Assembly (NCBI GenBank): GCA_002722295.1
Contig: PBLF01000035.1
Coordinates: forward strand, 124,001-188,000
Reading direction: 5' to 3'
Source of the DNA: Stappia sp.
GTDB lineage: Bacteria > Pseudomonadota > Alphaproteobacteria > Rhizobiales > Stappiaceae
DNA: 64,000 nucleotides
Below the pieces are notes generated by a model, which searched no databases, was not told the origin of the DNA, and saw only the letters and a program-made list of their open reading frames with translations. Both the position numbers and the translations under genes were made by a program. This document shows positions 46,563 to 55,545 of this stretch, piece after piece (within the stretch, counting starts at the first letter, position 1; each line of letters begins with the position of its first letter).

Positions 46563-47606
46563 TCAGAACCCGTAGGCGCTTGCCAGGTCAGGGTCCCGGG
46601 CCGCGACGAGGCGCGCCAGATCGACGATGACGCTGGCCTGTTTCCAGGTCGCGTCGTCCTGCATCTTGCCGTCGATCATCACGGCCCCCGAGCCGTCCGG
46701 CATCGCCTCGAGAATGCGGCGGGCGAAGGCAACCTCGTCAGGGTCCGGACTGAACACCGTCTTGGCGATGGCGATCTGCGAGGGATGAAGCGACCAGGCG
46801 CCCGCGCACCCCATCAGGAAGGCGTTGCGGAACTGGCTCTCGCAGGCGGCCGCGTCGGAGAAATCGCCGAAGGGGCCGTAAAAGGCCTTGATGCCGGCGG
46901 CCATGCAGGCGTCGACCATCTTGGCGATGGTGTAGTGCCACAGGTCCTGCTGAACCGACAGGCGCGACGCGCCGGTTTCTGCCGCATCGGGCAGCACCGC
47001 GTAGTCGGGATGACCGCCACCGACACGGGTTGTCTTCATGCCCCTGGAGGCGGCGAGATCGGCCGGGCCGAGGCTCATGCCATGCATCCTCGGGCTGGCG
47101 GTGGCAATGGCCTCGACGTTCTTCACGCCCTCCGCCGTTTCGAGAATCGCGTGAATGAGAATGGGTTTCGTCACGCCGGCCCGGGCCTCGAGCTGGGCCA
47201 GAAGCTGGTCGGCATAGTGGATGTCCCAGGGGCCCTCGACCTTGGGCAGCATCACCACGTCGAGCTTGTCGCCGACCTCCTGGACGATCTCGACAAGATC
47301 GTCGAGAAGCCAGGGACTGTTCAGGCAGTTCACCCGTGTCCACAGGCCCGTCTGGCCAAAGTCATTGGCCTTCGCCATCTCGATGAAACCGTGCCGCGCC
47401 GCAACCTTCTGGTCGGCGGGAATGGCGTCCTCGAGGTTGCCCAGCACGACATCCACCGTGCCGATCAGGTCGGGAACCTTGGCACGCATCTTCTCCAGAT
47501 GCGGCGGCACGAAATGGATCATCCGCTCAAGGCGGGTAGGGAGCTCACGCAGCGGCGCAGGCGCACCGATGGCAAGCGGCTGATAGAATGCGCGTGGTGT
47601 CTTCAC
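46563..47606 (-). CDS. Malyl-CoA / beta-methylmalyl-CoA lyase (HpcH/HpaI, CitE-like)
   Basis: The enzyme cleaves or forms malyl-CoA and methylmalyl-CoA, used in the ethylmalonyl-CoA pathway, the serine cycle or the hydroxypropionate cycle. The 347-residue barrel has VVLGNLEDAIPADQK near residues 53-67, MLPKVEGPWDIHYADQ, HAILETAEGVKN and SLGPADLAASRGMKTTRVGGGHP. From memory, its length and these segments fit the roughly 348-residue Chloroflexus-type Mcl better than the shorter Rhodobacter Mcl1. No other pathway gene is adjacent. The lipid A gene further upstream is unrelated. Confidence 0.88.
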   Translation of the reverse strand: MKTPRAFYQPLAIGAPAPLRELPTRLERMIHFVPPHLEKMRAKVPDLIGTVDVVLGNLEDAIPADQKVAARHGFIEMAKANDFGQTGLWTRVNCLNSPWLLDDLVEIVQEVGDKLDVVMLPKVEGPWDIHYADQLLAQLEARAGVTKPILIHAILETAEGVKNVEAIATASPRMHGMSLGPADLAASRGMKTTRVGGGHPDYAVLPDAAETGASRLSVQQDLWHYTIAKMVDACMAAGIKAFYGPFGDFSDAAACESQFRNAFLMGCAGAWSLHPSQIAIAKTVFSPDPDEVAFARRILEAMPDGSGAVMIDGKMQDDATWKQASVIVDLARLVAARDPDLASAYGF

Positions 47607-47705
47607 CCGGTCCTCCCGAAATGTTGCAGTGCATATAAGCGCGAGCCGGGGGCAGGTAGCAAGCCGCCTTTGGTCGGTGGCCGGGCGGAGTGATGCGCGG
47701 CCGTA

Positions 47706-48611
47706 TCACACCCATTTGCGCATGATCCACATCCACTGGTCGGGCGCGGCGCGGATCCATTGTTCGAACAGGCCGTGGTAGGCCTGTGTCAGGGCGAGGG
47801 CGTCGGCCTTGCGGTCGCCCGTGCGCGGCACGTCGACGATCACGGCTGAGATGCGGAACCGGTCGTCGGGCAGGCGCAACACACGCGCGGCGACCAGCGG
47901 CACACCGGCCGCGCAGGCGACCATGGCCGGATAGGTGGTGGCGTAGGCGTCATGGCCGAAGAAGGGGATCACCGCGCCACGCGGATCGCGCAGGTCGGCG
48001 AGCATGGCGACGCGCCCACCCCGGCGCACCGTCGACAGCACCCGGCGCGCTGTCTCATGCCCCTTCGGCAGCAATCCGCCTGGATAGAGGGGCGCGCGCA
48101 GCGAGTGCAACAGAGTGTCTGAACGGGCGTTGCTCAGCGCCTTGTAGACCCCGATGGGAGACCAGCCGAGCTCCAGGGCTCCGAGCGTGGTCACTTCCCA
48201 GTTGCCCGCGTGCATGGACACGACGACCGCACCGCCGTTACCGACGAGATTCCCGACCTCGGACACATCGAACTCGAAACGGGACGGGTCTTGCGTCACG
48301 CGGTCGAGCTGCAGCGTTTCGGCCGCGACCCGCCCGAGATTTTCCCACATCCGGCGAGCCAGTGTGTCGCGTTCCGCCTCTCCCATCTCGGGAAAGGCAC
48401 GGGCCAGATTGTCCATGGCGCGCCGGTGACGCTTGTTCATCGGGCCGAAGAAGCGCCATGCCCGCCCCATGGCACGCCCCATGGCCCGCTCGGGGATCAC
48501 CCGAACCAGCGCGAAGCAGGCGCGCAACATCAGCCATTCCGCGGCGTGGCGGACCGTCAGGCCAAAGGAGCGGAGGCGGGCCGCGAGGGGGCGGCCGGAT
48601 TGCGCCGTCAT
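47706..48611 (-). CDS. Lipid A biosynthesis acyltransferase (LpxL/HtrB family)
   Basis: The 301-residue membrane-associated enzyme adds a secondary acyl chain to lipid A. It has an N-terminal hydrophobic anchor (about 25-45) and the catalytic H-x4-E in HAGNWE (His134, Glu139). The GKxR-like and GDR-like parts are shifted in this branch (RGGRVAMLADLRDPRG). I chose the ATG at 48611; an upstream ATG at 48662 would add 17 residues. Its precise acyl donor and position cannot be told from sequence. Confidence 0.88.
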   Translation of the reverse strand: MTAQSGRPLAARLRSFGLTVRHAAEWLMLRACFALVRVIPERAMGRAMGRAWRFFGPMNKRHRRAMDNLARAFPEMGEAERDTLARRMWENLGRVAAETLQLDRVTQDPSRFEFDVSEVGNLVGNGGAVVVSMHAGNWEVTTLGALELGWSPIGVYKALSNARSDTLLHSLRAPLYPGGLLPKGHETARRVLSTVRRGGRVAMLADLRDPRGAVIPFFGHDAYATTYPAMVACAAGVPLVAARVLRLPDDRFRISAVIVDVPRTGDRKADALALTQAYHGLFEQWIRAAPDQWMWIMRKWV

Positions 48612-48827
48612 GATGGCAGTCGCATCCCCGGGGCGGTGGCGTTGATGAAAGCGGGCCGGCACCAGGGCGCCGGATGGCGTTGACCGGTTCCCACGAACCG
48701 GCTAGGCCTGCGGTGCTTACCGAAGCGAAGGGGGCTTGGCAACAGGTCCGGGGAGGGACCGTGTCCGCGCGCATGGCGGAGACGGAACGGGGCAGGCATT
48801 GGGGCCGGAACGGTCCCGGAGATCGCG

Positions 48828-49781
48828 ATGGAAAATGTCATTTCACTGGCGTTGCCGTTCTTCGGCCTCATCTTTCTCGGGGTCGCCGCCGGCAAGTTCA
48901 AGAAGCTGCCGCCCGAAGGCCTCGCCTGGATGCAGTTCTTCGTCATCTACATCGCGCTGCCGGCGCTTTTTTTTCGCCTGCTCGCCAGGACGCCGGTGGA
49001 GGAACTCACCAACATCGGCTACGTGGCCGGCACCACCTTCGCGACCTACTGCGCCTTCGCGATCGCCTTTTGCATCGGCGTCATCGCGTCGAACGGCAAC
49101 ATCCCCGAGGCGACCATCCAGGCGCTGATCGGCTCCTACTCCAACATCGGCTACATGGGGCCGGGCCTGACGCTGGCCGTTCTCGGGCCGGCGGCCGCCG
49201 TGCCCACGGCGCTGGTGTTCTGTTTCGACAACATATTGCTGTTCACGCTGGCGCCACTGATGATGGCCGTCGCCGGAACGGACAACGAGCCGCCGATGAA
49301 GACGGCGCTCACCGTGCTGAAACGAATCTTCACGCATCCGTTCATTCTGGCGACAATCGCCGGCGTCCTGGCGGCGGCGGTGCAGTTCCGTCCACCGCAG
49401 GCCCTGGACACGCTGTTGACGTTTCTTTCAAACGCCGCCGCGCCCTGCGCGCTCTTTGCCATGGGCGTCACGGTGGTCCAGCGGCCACTCGGGCGCGTTC
49501 CGCTGGAGCTTCCGGCGGTGCTCATCATCAAGCTGGTGGTGCATCCGCTCATCGTGCTGCTGCTGCTCAACTGGATCGGCGGATTCGATCCGTCCTGGGT
49601 GGCGACGGCGGTGCTGATGGCCTGTCTGCCGCCGGCGGCCAACGTCTTTGTCATCGCCCAGCAGTACGACGTCTATTCCCAGCGGGCCTCGAGCGCGATC
49701 CTGATCGGAACCATCGCCTCGACCGTCACGGTCTCGCTCTTCATCTATTTCATCACCGAAGGCTACCTGCCCATCGGCTAG
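48828..49781 (+). CDS. AEC-family (auxin efflux carrier-like) transporter
   Basis: The 317-residue protein has about ten hydrophobic segments in two five-helix halves. AEC carriers export organic anions; bacterial MdcF-like members carry malonate or malate. Visible family features are the early MQFFVIYIALPALFF with a Pro-broken helix and the second-half SNAAAPCALFAMGVTVVQ. A run of eight T bases codes for LFF near residue 47, a spot where replication slippage is easy. No neighbouring gene defines its substrate. Confidence 0.9.
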   Translation: MENVISLALPFFGLIFLGVAAGKFKKLPPEGLAWMQFFVIYIALPALFFRLLARTPVEELTNIGYVAGTTFATYCAFAIAFCIGVIASNGNIPEATIQALIGSYSNIGYMGPGLTLAVLGPAAAVPTALVFCFDNILLFTLAPLMMAVAGTDNEPPMKTALTVLKRIFTHPFILATIAGVLAAAVQFRPPQALDTLLTFLSNAAAPCALFAMGVTVVQRPLGRVPLELPAVLIIKLVVHPLIVLLLLNWIGGFDPSWVATAVLMACLPPAANVFVIAQQYDVYSQRASSAILIGTIASTVTVSLFIYFITEGYLPIG

Positions 49782-49798
49782 GGTGTGGCGCGAAACCT

Positions 49799-51043
49799 TT
49801 ACCGCCCAAGCGTCAGGCCGCGCATGAGCTTGGGACGCGCGAGCACGGGCGCGATGCCCTCGCGCATGAGCATCCGCCGCAAGGGCGCGACCCGCGAGGC
49901 GAGATAGAGCCCGATGCTCCTGAGCGCCTGGACTGGCAGCATGTCGGTCAGCAGCGAGCGGTTGAGAAGGTCGACGGCCGTGGTCCGCGAGGTGATGTCG
50001 GCGCGGCGCTGGCGCTCGTAGCGGCCAAGAACCTCGTCGGAGCCGATGTCCTCGCCACGGTCGCGGGCGGACACGACGATCTCGACGAGGGCCGCCACGT
50101 CGCGCAAGCCAAGGTTCAGTCCCTGTGCGCCGATCGGCGGAAACACGTGCGCGGCCTCGCCGACGAGGGCCGCTCGCCGTGCCCCCATTCGCGTCGCCGT
50201 CAGGCCGCCGAGCGGATAGACCTGCCGCGCGCCGTCGATGCGCATCTTGCCGTAGACGGACCGCGCCCGGCGCTCCAGCTCCAGTGCCAGCGTGTCGTCG
50301 TCCATCGCGGCCAGTTCCTGCGCGACCTCTGGCCGTTCGACGCAGACGAGCGAGGAGCCGCGCCCCGAAAGGGGCACAAGGGTGAAGGGGCCGGTGGGCG
50401 TGTGGAACTCGGTCGAGTGAAAGCGGTGCGGCAGATCATGGTCCAGATTGACGATGAGGGCGGCCTGCGGATAGCGCCAGGTCTTCGTGTCGATGCCGAC
50501 CGCGTCGCGAACCGGAGAGTTGCGACCATCGGCGCCGACGACGAGCCGCACGCAAACATGCTCGCCGGTCTCCAGGTCGAGTCGCGTGCAGTCGGCGCCG
50601 GCCTCCAGCCCCTCGAACCGGGCGTGAATGCGGGTCAGCCCTTCGGTCCCGGAGGCTGCTTCGCCAAGGATCCGGTTCAGGTCACGGTTACGGATGTTGT
50701 AGCCGAAGGCCTCGAGCTTGAGCTCTGAGGCGTCGAAGACCGTTTCCGGCGCGCGGAACAGCCGTTCGGTTCCGTCGATGATGCGCATGTGCGCCAGCGG
50801 CGCGGCATGGGGCAGAATGCGCTCCCACAGGTCGAGCGACTTCAGCATCTCCACCGAGGAATCGAGCAAGGCCGTGGTGCGGTCATCCTCCGCCGTCACG
50901 TCCGGCGCGATGAGGACCGTGAACAGTCCCGAGCGGGCGAGGGCGATCGCCATGGCAAGGCCGGAGGGGCCCGCGCCCACCACCGCGACGTCATGAACGG
51001 ACGTCGCCGTCCCGGCTGCACGCGCGTCGGATGTGCTGGTCAT
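49799..51043 (-). CDS. UbiH/COQ6-family FAD-dependent ubiquinone hydroxylase
   Basis: The 414-residue flavoprotein shows the Rossmann FAD motif VVGAGPSGLAMA (about 21-32), the second FAD motif VVGADGRNSPVRDAVG (about 188-203) and GEAAHVFPPIGAQGLNLGLRD (about 300-320). This is the UbiH/UbiF/UbiL pattern of flavin hydroxylases that place ring hydroxyls in ubiquinone synthesis. Which carbon is hydroxylated cannot be read from sequence; alphaproteobacteria often use UbiL. It converges on the AEC gene with a 17-base gap. Confidence 0.92.
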   Translation of the reverse strand: MTSTSDARAAGTATSVHDVAVVGAGPSGLAMAIALARSGLFTVLIAPDVTAEDDRTTALLDSSVEMLKSLDLWERILPHAAPLAHMRIIDGTERLFRAPETVFDASELKLEAFGYNIRNRDLNRILGEAASGTEGLTRIHARFEGLEAGADCTRLDLETGEHVCVRLVVGADGRNSPVRDAVGIDTKTWRYPQAALIVNLDHDLPHRFHSTEFHTPTGPFTLVPLSGRGSSLVCVERPEVAQELAAMDDDTLALELERRARSVYGKMRIDGARQVYPLGGLTATRMGARRAALVGEAAHVFPPIGAQGLNLGLRDVAALVEIVVSARDRGEDIGSDEVLGRYERQRRADITSRTTAVDLLNRSLLTDMLPVQALRSIGLYLASRVAPLRRMLMREGIAPVLARPKLMRGLTLGR

Positions 51044-51277
51044 GTCGTTGCCCGCCTGTCGGTTTTCCGCTCTCCGGGGAGTGAACCCCTATGTTGCGCA
51101 TCAAGATGGCGGAGCGGGTCCGTTTTGCAAGTCCCCTCGGGCGCCTGGCCCCGTGCATATGGTCGCATCCGCAAGAAACCCGATCGGTCGCGACGCATCC
51201 TCCTGCTATGACCGCTCACGGAGGACGGCTGGCCGGACGGGTCGGCGCGTGCGAGGATCGGGACGGGCCGCATCATC

Positions 51278-52252
51278 ATGAGCGAGTTGAACGGGAACAT
51301 GACGGGCGAACGCATCAGGCACGATCCGGCGCCGGGAGAGGCCGGGGCACGCGCCGCGCGCGGGCTCGCCCGCAATCCGCGCCTCGCGGTCTTTGGTGCC
51401 ATCGCCATCGCGGCCGCCGCCGGCTGGGCCTATCTCGCCGGCATGGTCGCCGCCATGGTCCCGGTCATGGACATGACCGAACTCGGCCCCGGCATGGCCT
51501 TCTTCAACTCCTTCAATATCTTCGAAGGGCTGCCGCCGGACATGCGCGCGGCGCTGGCGGCACTGTGCCTGCCCGAGGGGGCGACGACCTTCGGAATGCC
51601 GGCCTCCACCACATACACGCTTTCCGATGCCGGCCTCGTGTTCCTGATGTGGGTGATGATGGCTCTGGCCATGATGCTGCCGAGTGCCGCCCCGATGATC
51701 GCCCGCTTTGCAGAACATCCGCACCCGATGAAGTCAGGCACCGCACGCGCCGTTCCAACGCTTGTGCTGGCGCTCGGCTATCTCACCCTTTGGGTTGCCT
51801 ACGCGGTGGTTGCAACGGTGGCGCAGGGCGGCCTGACCGCCTTTCGCCTGATGACCCCGATGATGGCGCCGGCAACGCTCGTGCTCGCCGGGACGACGCT
51901 GGTCGCGGCCGGCATCTACCAGTTCACGCCGGCGAAACTCGCCTGTCTGGCACGCTGCCAGCGGCCCGTTCTCTTTCCTCTCGACCAGCGCTACGCGAGC
52001 CTTGGCGAGGTCTACCGCCTCGGACTTGTGCAGGGCATGTTGTGCCTCGGGTGCTGCTGGGCGCTGATGACCGTCATGTTCGCCGTCGGTGTCATGAACG
52101 TGCTCTGGATCGCGGTCCTGGGTCTGCTCATGGGAATAGAGAAGACCGTCTTCCGCTTCTGGATCCCGCGCGCCATAGGCGTGTTCCTGATTGCGTGGGG
52201 GCTGGCCCTGCTGGCGCTTTCGGATGCGGGGCGCGCACTGCTTGCGGGCTGA
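51278..52252 (+). CDS. DUF2182 integral membrane protein
   Basis: The 324-residue protein has about seven hydrophobic segments. It carries the DUF2182 hallmarks MMALAMMLPSAAPMI and the Cys-rich GMLCLGCCWALMTVMFAVGVMN near residues 250-272, together with MGIEKT. The family has been called a predicted metal-binding membrane protein because of the conserved Met, Cys and His residues; function is unknown. The start has a weak upstream site. It is followed 177 bases later by pcs. A metal transport or copper-handling role would be guesswork. Confidence 0.85.
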   Translation: MSELNGNMTGERIRHDPAPGEAGARAARGLARNPRLAVFGAIAIAAAAGWAYLAGMVAAMVPVMDMTELGPGMAFFNSFNIFEGLPPDMRAALAALCLPEGATTFGMPASTTYTLSDAGLVFLMWVMMALAMMLPSAAPMIARFAEHPHPMKSGTARAVPTLVLALGYLTLWVAYAVVATVAQGGLTAFRLMTPMMAPATLVLAGTTLVAAGIYQFTPAKLACLARCQRPVLFPLDQRYASLGEVYRLGLVQGMLCLGCCWALMTVMFAVGVMNVLWIAVLGLLMGIEKTVFRFWIPRAIGVFLIAWGLALLALSDAGRALLAG

Positions 52253-52429
52253 GCTTCCCTTGCGATATTCTGACCTTCGCATGCAATGTCGTGTTGCAGT
52301 CCGCCTTGGTTGCGGGCATACGGAGCGTTCGTTTCGATTTCCACCTGCAGCCCGTCCCGCCGGACGGAGCCAACCAGGGCTCAGCCTGTGACAAAGGGCA
52401 AATCGGCGGATCTTGAATCCGCAATCGCC

Positions 52430-53134
52430 ATGCCGCTGAAAAGCGCCCATCCGCTCTTCCTGATCCATGTGCTGACGGCGCTTGGCGCTCCGATTGCGCT
52501 TCTGGCATTGCTTGCCGGCGCGCAGGGCGACTGGGCCATGCTGTTCGTCTGGCTCGGCATCGCGCTGGTGGTGGACGGCGTCGACGGCCCCCTGGCGCGG
52601 CGCTACGACATCGCGCGGCGGATGCCGCAGTGGTCGGGTGCCTCGCTCGATTTCGTCATCGACTACGCGACCTACGTCTTCCTGCCGGCCTTCGCGCTTG
52701 CCGGCAGCGACATGCTGTCCACGCCCTGGAACTGGATCTGCGGCGGCCTCGTCGTTTTCACCGGCGCGCTCTATTTCGCCGACAACGGCATGAAGCAGCC
52801 GGACGGCTCGTTCAAGGGCTTTCCGGCCGGCTGGAACATGGTCGTCTTCGGGCTGATGGTGTTGTCCTCATCGCAGGTCTTCACCGTGCTGTTCGTGATC
52901 GCGCTCTGCGCGCTGACCTTCGCGCCGGTCCGCTTCGTGCATCCGGTGCGCGTGGCCCGCTGGCGGGTGCTGACCCTTGCCGTCACGCTGGTGTGGTTCG
53001 TGGCCGCCGGTCTTGCCATTGCCAACGGGCTGTCCGCCGAGGGCATCGTGAAGTGGCTTCTGGCCGGATCCAGCATCTACCTGCTTCTCGTTTCGGCGGT
53101 CCAGCAGGGCCTCGAGGCGATTTCCCGACGCTGA
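52430..53134 (+). CDS. pcs: Phosphatidylcholine synthase
   Basis: Pcs joins choline directly to CDP-diacylglycerol, making phosphatidylcholine in one step, a pathway known from Rhizobium-related bacteria. The 234-residue membrane protein has about seven hydrophobic segments and the CDP-alcohol phosphotransferase motif: DGVDGPLAR at 49-57, then G70, D74 and D78 in GASLDFVID. The ATG at 52430 lacks a good ribosome binding site; a GTG at 52388 would give 248 residues, also near family length. Choline or betaine handling would connect loosely to the methylated amine genes, but they are over 20 kb away. Confidence 0.92.
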   Translation: MPLKSAHPLFLIHVLTALGAPIALLALLAGAQGDWAMLFVWLGIALVVDGVDGPLARRYDIARRMPQWSGASLDFVIDYATYVFLPAFALAGSDMLSTPWNWICGGLVVFTGALYFADNGMKQPDGSFKGFPAGWNMVVFGLMVLSSSQVFTVLFVIALCALTFAPVRFVHPVRVARWRVLTLAVTLVWFVAAGLAIANGLSAEGIVKWLLAGSSIYLLLVSAVQQGLEAISRR

Positions 53135-53162
53135 CCACCGCAACCGGAACGGACGCGACGCG

Positions 53163-53885
53163 ATGCTCGAGCTTCTTCAGGATCCGGCCGCATGGGCAAG
53201 CCTGCTCACGCTGACGGTCATGGAGATCGTGCTCGGCATCGACAACGTGATCTTCATCTCGGTGCTGGTCAGCCGTCTCGACGCGGCAAGCGCCAAACGC
53301 GCCCGCCAGATCGGCCTGGCTCTGGCGCTTGTGTTTCGCATCGCGCTCCTGTCGATCCTCACCGTTCTGATCGGTCTCACGGCGCCGGTGTTCTCGCTCT
53401 TCGGCGAGGCGTTCTCGTGGCGGGACCTGATCCTGCTCGCCGGCGGGCTTTTCCTGCTGGTGAAGGGCACGCACGAAATCCACAAGGGCATCGAGGGCGG
53501 TCATGAAGAGGAGGGCGGCAAGGCAAGCACCGCCTTTGCCGGCGTGATCGTTCAGATCATCCTCATCGACCTCGTATTTTCCGTCGATTCCATCGTGACC
53601 GCCATCGGCATGGCCCAGCACATCGAGGTCATGGTGGCCGCCGTCATCATCTCGATGATCGCCATGTATCTCGCCTCGGGACCGATTGCCGGTTTCGTGC
53701 AGCGCCATCCCACGACCAAGATGCTTGCGCTGGCGTTCCTGCTGCTCATCGGCGTGGCGCTGATCGCGGACGGCATCGGCTTCCATATCCCGCGCGGCTA
53801 CATCTATTTCGCCATGGCATTTTCCGCCGGCGTCGAGGTCATCAACATCCTCGCCGCCGCACGGCGCAAGCGCCTGAAAGGTTGA
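53163..53885 (+). CDS. TerC-family membrane protein
   Basis: The 240-residue protein has about seven membrane segments with the TerC motifs VMEIVLGIDNVIFISVL near residues 19-35 and IDLVFSVDSIVTAIGM near residues 135-150. The paired acidic residues suggest metal binding. TerC proteins have been linked to tellurite resistance and to manganese export supporting secreted metalloproteins. It starts 28 bases after pcs and may share its transcript. Confidence 0.93.
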   Translation: MLELLQDPAAWASLLTLTVMEIVLGIDNVIFISVLVSRLDAASAKRARQIGLALALVFRIALLSILTVLIGLTAPVFSLFGEAFSWRDLILLAGGLFLLVKGTHEIHKGIEGGHEEEGGKASTAFAGVIVQIILIDLVFSVDSIVTAIGMAQHIEVMVAAVIISMIAMYLASGPIAGFVQRHPTTKMLALAFLLLIGVALIADGIGFHIPRGYIYFAMAFSAGVEVINILAAARRKRLKG

Positions 53886-53974
53886 GCTTTCCCGCGCGCG
53901 GGACTTGCCCGTATTCCCGCCGCGCCCCATGATCGTTCCCGACACGACACTTAAAAACGTCAGGGAGAGACGTC

Positions 53975-54952
53975 ATGGTCAAGGCTATCAGGGTGCATGA
54001 GACCGGCGGACCGGAGGTCATGCGCCTGGAGGATGTCGAGGCGGGAACGCCCGGCGCGGGCGAAGCGCTGATCCGCCATACGGCGATCGGTCTGAACTAC
54101 ATCGACACCTACTTTCGCTCGGGTCTCTATCCGGCACCGGCGGGACTGCCCTTCACGCCCGGGAACGAGGGCGCGGGTGAGGTGCTGGCGGTGGGCGAGG
54201 GCGTGACCCACATCGCGGCCGGCGACCGGGTCGCCTATGCGGGACCGCTCGGCTCCTATGCCGAGGAGCGGGTGATTGCCGCCGACCGGCTGGTGAAGAT
54301 CCCCGAGGGCGTCGATGACCGCACGGCCGCCGCGATGATGCTCAAGGGCATGACCGCGCGCTATCTGCTGCGCGAAACCTATCGCATCACCAACGAGACG
54401 GTCCTGCTGTTCCACGCTGCCGCCGGCGGCGTCGGCCTCATCGCCGGCCAATGGGCGGCGAGCCTTGGCGCCACCGTCATCGGCACCGTGGGATCGGAGG
54501 AGAAGGCCCGGCTCGCGAAGGAAAACGGCTACACCCATGTGATCAACTACCGGACGGAGAACTTCGTCGAGCGGGTGCGCGAAATCACCGGCGGCAAGCT
54601 TTGCGACGTCGTCTACGATTCGGTCGGCAAGGACACCTATCCAGGGTCCCTCGACTGCCTGCGCCCGCTTGGCACCTGGGTGTCCTTCGGCCAGTCATCC
54701 GGCCCGATCACGGACTTCAATCTCGCCATGCTCTCGGCCAAGGGCTCGCTTTTCGCAACGCGTCCGACACTCTTCACCTATGTGGCGGCGCGCGAGGCGC
54801 TCGAGGAGACGGCAAACGATCTCTTCGATGTCGTGGCCCGTGGCGTGGTGAAAATCGCCGTGAACCAGGAGTATGCCCTTTCCGATGCGGTCCAGGCCCA
54901 CAAGGACCTGGAGGGGCGCAAGACGACGGGCGGCACGGTCCTGATCCCGTAA
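53975..54952 (+). CDS. qor: NADPH:quinone oxidoreductase, zinc-free (QOR1 type)
   Basis: The 325-residue medium-chain dehydrogenase/reductase has the GroES-like domain with PGNEGAGEVLAVGEGV near residues 64-79. The Rossmann NADPH motif AAAGGVGLIAGQWA is near residues 149-162. No structural or catalytic zinc ligands were seen, consistent with quinone oxidoreductases. AGGGAGA lies 7 bases before the ATG, inside a small 5-base-pair hairpin loop (53957-53973). A stem-loop lies just after the stop. Confidence 0.93.
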   Translation: MVKAIRVHETGGPEVMRLEDVEAGTPGAGEALIRHTAIGLNYIDTYFRSGLYPAPAGLPFTPGNEGAGEVLAVGEGVTHIAAGDRVAYAGPLGSYAEERVIAADRLVKIPEGVDDRTAAAMMLKGMTARYLLRETYRITNETVLLFHAAAGGVGLIAGQWAASLGATVIGTVGSEEKARLAKENGYTHVINYRTENFVERVREITGGKLCDVVYDSVGKDTYPGSLDCLRPLGTWVSFGQSSGPITDFNLAMLSAKGSLFATRPTLFTYVAAREALEETANDLFDVVARGVVKIAVNQEYALSDAVQAHKDLEGRKTTGGTVLIP

Positions 54953-54962
54953 CCGGACTGCA

Positions 54963-55002
54963 CGCGGAGCGAATTGCCGGGAGGTTTTCCCGCCGCTCCG
55001 CG
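54963..55002 (+). terminator. Stem-loop after qor
   Basis: A long, interrupted inverted repeat: outer arms CGCGGAGCG (54963-54971) and CGCTCCGCG (54994-55002) are perfect, and inner CGGGA / TCCCG extends the stem. It begins 11 bases after the qor stop. It has no T tract, so termination is plausible but not certain. Confidence 0.55.
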
Positions 55003-55176
55003 ACGCGCGAGCGCCAAGTCGTGGATTCTGCTCTGGTCGCGGGCCGGCGCTTGCTGCACACTTTGACGTCGTGCCGCGTTCGCGGTCAGTCCGCCAGGTG
55101 AGTCGGGTGACCTCCGGGTGCGCGGCACGAGCGGGAAACACACGGGACGACAGGAAAAGGCTCGGCAGGTCGCTTC

Positions 55177-55542
55177 ATGGGCAAGCTCACGACACATGTT
55201 CTCGACACCGCACGCGGGGTTCCGGCGGCCGGGCTCGCGCTCTCCCTCCATCTGGTGGAGCGGGACGGCGAGGGCGAGCGACTGGTGCCGGTGAAGTGCG
55301 CGACGACCAATGCCGACGGACGGGTCGACGGACCTCTTCTCGAGGGGGACGCGTTTCGTGTTGGCACCTACGAGCTACGGTTTCACGTGGGCGACTATCT
55401 GCGCGCCACGGGTACGGAATTGCCGGATCCGCCGTTCCTGGATCTCGTGCCCCTGCGCTTCGGCATCGCTGACCCTTCCGCGCACTACCACGTGCCGCTT
55501 CTGGTTTCGCCCTACGGCTATTCCACCTATCGCGGGAGCTGA
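55177..55542 (+). CDS. uraH: 5-hydroxyisourate hydrolase
   Basis: UraH (transthyretin-related) hydrolyses 5-hydroxyisourate, the first product of urate oxidation. The 121-residue protein carries the family residues LTTHVLDTARGVPA at the start (catalytic His), the Arg in the RFHVGDYL context, and the C-terminal tetrapeptide YRGS that closes the active site. It lies three bases before xdhA, which ties it to the purine operon. No urate oxidase or allantoin racemase is in the window. Confidence 0.95.
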   Translation: MGKLTTHVLDTARGVPAAGLALSLHLVERDGEGERLVPVKCATTNADGRVDGPLLEGDAFRVGTYELRFHVGDYLRATGTELPDPPFLDLVPLRFGIADPSAHYHVPLLVSPYGYSTYRGS

Positions 55543-55545
55543 GCC

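Noticed and set aside
53957..53973. Hairpin exposing the qor ribosome binding site in its loop
   Set aside because: The stem is only five base pairs and is likely to occur by chance; no further sign of control.
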